The translations under genes and the position numbers were made by a program. From Calothrix sp. PCC 7507 (GTDB lineage: Bacteria; Cyanobacteriota; Cyanobacteriia; Cyanobacteriales; Nostocaceae), in contig NC_019682.1 in NCBI RefSeq assembly GCF_000316575.1, forward strand, positions 4,524,001 to 4,588,000: a DNA stretch of 64,000 nucleotides, written 5' to 3'. Below, piece by piece: positions 59,498 to 64,000 of this stretch (positions are counted from its first letter, which is position 1; every line of letters begins with the position of its first letter). The notes under the pieces are model-generated. The model ran no database searches. It saw only the letters and a program-made list of their open reading frames with translations, and was not told the DNA's origin.

Positions 59498-59797
59498 ATG
59501 AAATTAACTCAAATTATTAAAGCTTCTGTAATTCCTATTTTGACTGTATTTAGCCTTTTGCTTACATCAAATGCGGCGTTAGCTGATTACTTGATCGGCG
59601 AGGGATCAGGTGGTAATTACCGCTATGAATTATGGTCTGATGATAACAATAATTACTATTTAAAGATTTGGACAAGGGAAGCCAGTGAAAATAGTGATAG
59701 ATACACCATAACTACAGGGTTTGCCTCTAGTAGGGACGCATTAATTCATTTTGATTGTAATTATGCTGGTAAAAGTTTGCCAGAATGTCCCCGATAG
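59498..59797 (+). CDS. small secreted protein, unknown function
   Basis: 99 residues with a clear signal peptide (IIKASVIPILTVFSLLLTSN, then AALA|DYL cleavage), giving a mature protein of about 70 residues rich in Tyr, Asn and Ser and containing two Cys (CNYAGKSLPEC), which may form a disulphide. It has no recognised domain. It is followed by a GAGACGT hairpin repeat (59828-59854). Confidence 0.6.
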   Translation: MKLTQIIKASVIPILTVFSLLLTSNAALADYLIGEGSGGNYRYELWSDDNNNYYLKIWTREASENSDRYTITTGFASSRDALIHFDCNYAGKSLPECPR

Positions 59798-59827
59798 TTA
59801 AATAGTAGATATATCCAAAAATCAATA

Positions 59828-59854
59828 TAGAGACGTTGGATTGGAACGTCTCTA
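59828..59854. repeat. short palindromic repeat
   Basis: TAGAGACGTT and AACGTCTCTA around a 7-base loop. This GAGACGT palindrome type is dispersed in cyanobacterial genomes; it might also end transcription of the small secreted protein gene. Confidence 0.6.
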
Positions 59855-59935
59855 CAAGGGTTTCAGACAAAGCAGGATTAATTTGTGGATATGTCTAATA
59901 GAGGAAAGTTAGGTTCAGCATAGCCCAACCTAATT

Positions 59936-61189
59936 TTAAGGTTTCCAACCTGCGAGTAGATTGGGGTAAGCCGTTGGCGTGGGGAAGATTTTCTGCAAGC
60001 CAGCTTGACGCTCTTGGGGCTTTTCTTTGCTAATATTCCAGAGAGATTCATAGAAAAAGAATGATACCCCAGCAAACCGGCGATCGCGTACTTTTTGCAC
60101 TTGTGTCTGAATTTGTTGTATGGGTATAGATCGACCCTTTAGTCCAGCTAAAATCCCCACACTCACGGGAATATGGCGCTGTGCAGCTTTCACTTCTGGG
60201 TATTCTAATTCGCTGATGAAGACATTTAAGTCATCCCGATAGATTTGCAAAACTAAATCTTCCACAATTCCCAGACGTTCCCACTTTTGCCAGTCTGCTA
60301 AAAAGTAGTCGTATGAGAAACGCTGCGGATTGGGTGCAACAGAGACTATACAATTTTTCTTAGTGACTTTAATGGCTGTGAATACCCGTTTCATGAAGTC
60401 GGTGATTTTGTTGGCTCTCCAGCGTAACCATTCTGGGTTTTTAGAATCTGTGGAAGGTGATTGTCCCCGGTGTTCTTTTTTGTAGAGTGCCACTGTATAG
60501 GCATCGTAGCCCAATTCCGAGGGCAAACCGAAGTGGTCATCAAATTGAATGCCGTCGATGTCGTAGTTTTTGACGATTTCAATGATTAAATCTTGGATGA
60601 ATTGTTGCACTTCTGGACGAAAGGGATTCAACCAAACGCGATCGTCTTTACCTTCTTTGACGATGCGGCTACCGTCGCGGCGATTGGTGAGCCATTGGGG
60701 ACGATTTTTCGCTAGTAGGGAATCAGCAGGGGCCATAAAGCCAAATTCAAACCAGGGAATGACTGTTAAGCCTTTTTTATGTCCTTCCTCAACAATTTCT
60801 TTGAGCATATCTCGCCCTTGCAGCCCCGGTGTGGGATCGATCGCTCTCCCAGTTACACTTGCTGCTACTTTGCTTGGGTAGAGTGTGTGCCCCCAATTCC
60901 AAACCGCCGGATATACAGTATTAAAGTTGAGTTCACTCAAGCGTTGTAAAGAGTTTTTCAGGCGATCGCGCTCAAACAACACATCACTATCAATATTTGT
61001 TAACCACACCCCCCTTAATTCCGCTACAGTAGACCTCGCCGGAGGATTTTGAGCATTCAAAGGCAACGATAGCATCACATTCGTGACAACGCTTAAAGAT
61101 GCGATCGCCGCAAATAATCCCCACCTGCGGCTTTGGTGAACCTTCCACCCAAAAAACTCAACACACCACTTTATAATTCTGTACATCAT
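59936..61189 (-). CDS. secreted glycoside hydrolase-like protein (GHL10 / DUF187 type)
   Basis: 417 residues. The N-terminus has a hydrophobic segment (LFAAIASLSVVTNVMLSLPL), so it is exported or membrane-anchored. The catalytic-like domain begins AELRGVWLTNIDSDVLFERD and continues with FNTVYPAVWNWGHTLYPS, HKKGLTVIPWFEFGFMAP, YDIDGIQFDDHFGLPSELG and VSVAPNPQRFSYDYFL, the GHL10 (TIM-barrel) family pattern. In this family acidic residues at the strand ends (here FEFGF and QFDDHFG) are the likely catalytic ones. It may act on cell-wall or exopolysaccharide; no substrate is known. Confidence 0.85.
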   Translation of the reverse strand: MMYRIIKWCVEFFGWKVHQSRRWGLFAAIASLSVVTNVMLSLPLNAQNPPARSTVAELRGVWLTNIDSDVLFERDRLKNSLQRLSELNFNTVYPAVWNWGHTLYPSKVAASVTGRAIDPTPGLQGRDMLKEIVEEGHKKGLTVIPWFEFGFMAPADSLLAKNRPQWLTNRRDGSRIVKEGKDDRVWLNPFRPEVQQFIQDLIIEIVKNYDIDGIQFDDHFGLPSELGYDAYTVALYKKEHRGQSPSTDSKNPEWLRWRANKITDFMKRVFTAIKVTKKNCIVSVAPNPQRFSYDYFLADWQKWERLGIVEDLVLQIYRDDLNVFISELEYPEVKAAQRHIPVSVGILAGLKGRSIPIQQIQTQVQKVRDRRFAGVSFFFYESLWNISKEKPQERQAGLQKIFPTPTAYPNLLAGWKP

Positions 61190-61559
61190 TGGCTACAGGC
61201 ATCATCAAATATCCATCATGACTAGAATACCTGCATTGAAGTTGCAAGTTGGTCATCAAAAAAGGCAATAGGCAATAGGCAATAGGAAACTTCCTAATTC
61301 CCCAGTCCCCAGTTAACACTCAACAGTCAACAGTCATCAATCCCCAACATGGCATTTTAATCACCACGCTAATATGCATTTACCGCAAATGCGGGGTTAT
61401 ACACTACACCCTCATTCTTGGAATCATGCGTAGCATTACTGTAGGACTCCCAATCAAAGTGTTATTGAAAGTTACTTAGAAATACCTTTGATAAAAACTA
61501 TACCGGAGAACTAAACTAATATCACTAAGCTAATTTTAAAACCAAAGGCAGGATTTTAA
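61190..61559. repeat. non-coding region with heptamer STRR tracts
   Basis: GCAATAG units at 61265-61285 and AACAGTC/AACACTC units at 61315-61340, then AT-rich DNA. No gene recognised. Confidence 0.6.
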
Positions 61560-62057
61560 ATGATCAACAGCTTAAGTAGTCAACAAGAAAGCGTGGTAAA
61601 CACCGTCGCCGCTACCAAGCGGCTAGCAAGGGCGTTGATGGTTTCTGCCGGAGAGTTTTCATTAATTTTGGCTTCTTGCAATTCTATAAATCGTCAACAG
61701 CAAATCCTCAGTTTACTCACAGAATTCTCATCGGTGGATATCCAAGAAATTCATCTCACCCCAGAGACTGAAACACTATACACCACTATCGCCACAAACA
61801 TAAATGCCGTTCAACCCGGTGCTTTAATGGTGCGAGGTTTAGAGTCTGTAGTGGAGATTAATCAACTGATCATCAGCACCAACCTGATGCGAGACGAGTT
61901 TCGCAAGAAGTTTCATTGTCCCCTGGTGTTGTGGGTAAACGACGAAACTCTCCGCAAACTAGTCTGGCTAGCACCTGATTTGAAAGACTGGGCATCTAGT
62001 ACTATCAGATTTGATACGCCTAATACTACAGTTGAACGAAAAGCACTCATTGCTTGA
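61560..62057 (+). pseudogene. N-terminal remnant of a larger cyanobacterial protein
   Basis: 165 residues. EFSLILASCNSINRQQQILSLL and FHCPLVLWVNDETLRKLVWLAPDLKDWA resemble the N-terminal region of large cyanobacterial repeat proteins (ATPase/TPR or pentapeptide types), where this segment is followed by several hundred residues more. The frame stops soon after WASSTIRFD. Beyond the stop, at 62079-62126, the DNA again reads like VSDLKNWIASAIKLN, a degenerate copy of the preceding stretch. I take it as a truncated gene; a real short protein is possible. Confidence 0.5.
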
Positions 62058-62413
62058 GTATCTCTCTGCACAGGCGTTTGGCTGGTATCTGATTTGAAAA
62101 ACTGGATTGCTAGTGCTATTAAATTAAATATAGCTAACATCTAGTTAAGTAAACTGCAACTATTCATTGCTTAATACTATTTTAAATTTTGATCTACAGG
62201 TTTGGGAATTCTGATCCTCAAAAAGCCTAAAACCAGCCAATTAATTGATTTAGTAGGGTGATTACTGGTAAAAATATATAAACTTTTGGTAAAAGCCTAG
62301 GAACAATTAATAAACACATTAGCGTCTATCTTCAAATCTGCTTCAGAAGACAGACGCTTATTTAATTCTATATGCCTAGGCTTTAGGATTATATTCTTTT
62401 ATATATAGAACTT
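62058..62413. other. non-coding region with decayed coding remnant
   Basis: Begins with the degenerate duplicate of the preceding gene's end (about 62079-62126). Beyond it there is AT-rich DNA with short direct repeats of AAGCCTA / AAAAGCCT; no gene is recognised. Confidence 0.45.
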
Positions 62414-62542
62414 CTATAGGACTCATATTTGATTTCTGAATAGACTATTTTAGTCTAGACAGGGGTTTGGTGCGTTACGCGAAACGCTAACGCACCCTAC
62501 AAATACCTAATTTTGTTCAAAAATCAAACCTGATTTCTATAG
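62414..62542. mobile_element. MITE-like element (ATTTGATTT type), copy 3
   Basis: 129 bp. Left end CTATAGGACTCATATTTG, right end (other strand) CTATAGAAATCAGGTTTG; the arms pair over about 27 positions with mismatches. The interior holds GGTGCGTTACGCGAAACG / CTAACGCACCC, a second palindrome. Same end type as the elements at 6.7 and 46.7 kb. Confidence 0.7.
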
Positions 62543-62590
62543 TTATCTGTCTTGTAACTAGTAAATAATCATCAATCTTGTCATTTAACT

Positions 62591-63724
62591 ATGAAAAATC
62601 TGCTAAAGAATTATTGTGCTGCTTTAGTTTTAACTGGGATTTTATCTGTTGGTAGTGGGTTAACACTTGTCAAAAGTGCTACTGCTGCGGCTGTGACAGT
62701 TTCGCCTGAGACGACAAATGAATTTACTAAACAAAACCTGAGACAAACCCGATTACCGCGCTCAGTAATTAATGCGGTACTGCGGGATTTATCGGCAAGA
62801 GAAGGTATTTCTCGACAAAAACTGCAAGTTATTAATTACAACCAACAGACTTGGCGTAATGGTTGTTTGGAATTACCTCAAAACAATGAACTTTGTACCC
62901 AAGTGTTAGTTCCTGGCTGGCTGGTTGGAGTGTCTGATGGTAAGCAAAACTGGATTTATCACACCAATAGCAACGGGCGTTCTGTGCGTTTAGCTGCTGC
63001 AAAGACTCCCACAAATAACCTACCAACAAAATTACCACAATCTATCAAAAATGTGGTTTTGCGAGATGCATCTGCACGCTTGCAGCAGCCAGTTGCTCGG
63101 CTAAATATTCTTGATAGCCAACAACGGACTTGGAGAGATGGCTGTTTAGAATTAGCGGATGCTAATCAAGTTTGTACAGCCGCTTTGGTATCAGGTTGGC
63201 GGGTGGTTGTCGGCGCAGTTAATCAAACTTTGATTTATCACACTAATCAAACAGGTACTGTGGTTAGGGTAAATGAAAAGGCTAGCGAAATTAATGATCC
63301 TAAACCAAGTAGCCTGAAGCCTGTACCCATTCCCGCCAATCAGTTACCGCCACCTTTGGATAGAAATGTACTATTTCGTCAAATCTCCAGTGGTGGCTTG
63401 ACTGGCAGAACTTATGAAACCGTTTTACTTAATGATGGGCGTTTGATTCGTGTGCGGATTGGTGATGCTAATGATTCTGAGCGTACTATACGCCAGATTT
63501 CTTCGCCACAGGTACAACAGTTTCAGCAATTGCTAGAACGCTCAAGATTCGGTGAATTTAAAAATTTAAGCTACCCAGCACCTAATATTGCGGCTGATTA
63601 CATCACCTACACACTCACTAGCCGAGAAGGTACGGTTCAGTATAACGATATTTCTCAAAATAATCTGCCACAGAATTTACAGGTAGTAGTGAAAGCTTGG
63701 ACTCGGATTAACACGAGGCTGTGA
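62591..63724 (+). CDS. secreted protein with two copies of a Cys-containing domain
   Basis: 377 residues. The signal peptide (LVLTGILSVGSGLTLVKS, cleavage near ATAAA) directs export. Two homologous domains of about 80 residues follow: residues 55-132 and 144-220, each with NAVLRDLSAR/NVVLRDASAR, QTWRNGCLEL/RTWRDGCLEL, a second Cys (ELC/QVC) and IYHTN. The Cys pair in each could form a disulphide. A distinct C-terminal domain (FRQISSGGLTGRTYETVLLN, then LLERSRFGEF) ends the protein. No catalytic motif is recognised; similar proteins are typical of cyanobacteria. Confidence 0.7.
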   Translation: MKNLLKNYCAALVLTGILSVGSGLTLVKSATAAAVTVSPETTNEFTKQNLRQTRLPRSVINAVLRDLSAREGISRQKLQVINYNQQTWRNGCLELPQNNELCTQVLVPGWLVGVSDGKQNWIYHTNSNGRSVRLAAAKTPTNNLPTKLPQSIKNVVLRDASARLQQPVARLNILDSQQRTWRDGCLELADANQVCTAALVSGWRVVVGAVNQTLIYHTNQTGTVVRVNEKASEINDPKPSSLKPVPIPANQLPPPLDRNVLFRQISSGGLTGRTYETVLLNDGRLIRVRIGDANDSERTIRQISSPQVQQFQQLLERSRFGEFKNLSYPAPNIAADYITYTLTSREGTVQYNDISQNNLPQNLQVVVKAWTRINTRL

Positions 63725-63874
63725 GGCTTTCATTTTTGCATCTTGACAGAGCTATGGTGTACACACAAGGCTTTCTCAATGCAATTGACGATTTATCCCA
63801 CACGCAGTTCAAAAAAGCCTCTCCCTGATTGTGCTGTGCAAAATCAGTCTCTACGGTGTACATACGATTGAATT

Positions 63875-63903
63875 GTACAGTGACAAATAATTAGTCACTG
63901 TAC
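63875..63903 (-). terminator. hairpin downstream of the tRNA-Leu gene
   Basis: Perfect 10-bp stem GTACAGTGAC / GTCACTGTAC with a 9-base loop, 37 bp beyond the tRNA 3' end on the minus strand. No strong T-run follows, so it may be a processing or terminator signal. Confidence 0.5.
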
Positions 63904-63939
63904 ACGTTCTTTGAGGATTGCTATAACTTAATTTAAAAA

Positions 63940-64000
63940 TGGGCAGGAGGAGAATCGAACTCCTATGACCGCAAGGCCGCCACATTTTGAGTGTGGTGCG
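63940..64000 (-). tRNA. tRNA-Leu (CAA anticodon), 3' part
   Basis: Read on the minus strand, the window ends within the gene. The anticodon arm is CACACTCAAAATGTGG with CAA as anticodon. A long variable arm (GGCCTTGCGGTC), typical of class II tRNAs, follows, then the T-arm AGGAGTTCGATTCTCCT, acceptor strand CCTGCCC and discriminator A. The CCA end is not encoded. The 5' half lies outside the window. Confidence 0.9.

Overview
The window looks like chromosomal DNA of a filamentous, probably heterocyst-forming cyanobacterium (Nostocales). Supporting signs are very frequent GCGATCGC (HIP1) sites, heptanucleotide tandem repeats between genes, a homocitrate synthase gene, phytochrome-type GAF domains, large multi-sensor histidine kinases, an NB-ARC/WD40 protein, Uma2 and DUF433/DUF5615 genes, and GxxExxY and RAYT proteins. 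Assignment is by pattern and family knowledge only; no search was run. Layout: 0-6.7 kb holds the 3' end of an NB-ARC-type ATPase gene, a PIN toxin-antitoxin pair, an AraC regulator, coaE, a cobA-hemD fusion and a frameshifted Uma2 gene. 6.7-13.3 kb holds a MITE, two paralogous PD-(D/E)XK proteins around a small gene, nifV, a PsiE-like membrane protein, and divergent HAD phosphatase and nagB-type genes. 13.4-22.7 kb holds a 1.2-kb-residue hybrid kinase, a TrkA-N/ion-channel protein, a GxxExxY gene beside 106-bp tandem repeats, a BON lipoprotein and a histidine kinase. 22.8-37.4 kb is an accessory island. Its backbone, all on the minus strand, is a defence-type operon in the order DUF499 ATPase, small protein, DUF1156 DNA methyltransferase, PLD-SNF2 helicase. 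The methyltransferase is cut to its N-terminal 161 residues and the PLD-SNF2 gene carries one in-frame stop. The island is filled with toxin-antitoxin pairs, Uma2, an insertion sequence with a programmed -1 frameshift signal, a RAYT transposase and REP palindromes. 37.4-44.7 kb holds a kinase without its phospho-acceptor histidine, murE, a glutaredoxin-like gene, a bilin-binding GAF protein without a kinase ATPase domain, and an NAD(P)-binding protein. 44.7-46.6 kb has no protein gene; it carries a tandem array of about 108-nt units on the minus strand, each closing with a Rho-independent terminator whose stem covaries. I regard this as an array of small RNAs and as the best candidate for something undescribed. 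47-64 kb holds an Hsp20 gene, a heme-sensor adenylate cyclase, a DUF433/DUF5615 pair, a 14-WD-repeat NB-ARC protein, a Phd/PIN pair, a serine esterase, a small cyanobacterial protein, coaBC, an M50 protease, a GHL10-type glycoside hydrolase, several secreted or broken hypotheticals, and the 3' part of a tRNA-Leu(CAA). How the genes relate: coaE and coaBC are two steps of CoA synthesis placed far apart; cobA-hemD feeds tetrapyrrole synthesis; nifV supplies homocitrate for the nitrogenase cofactor. The island genes look like a restriction-type defence operon in decay, with mobile palindromes invading even its coding sequence.
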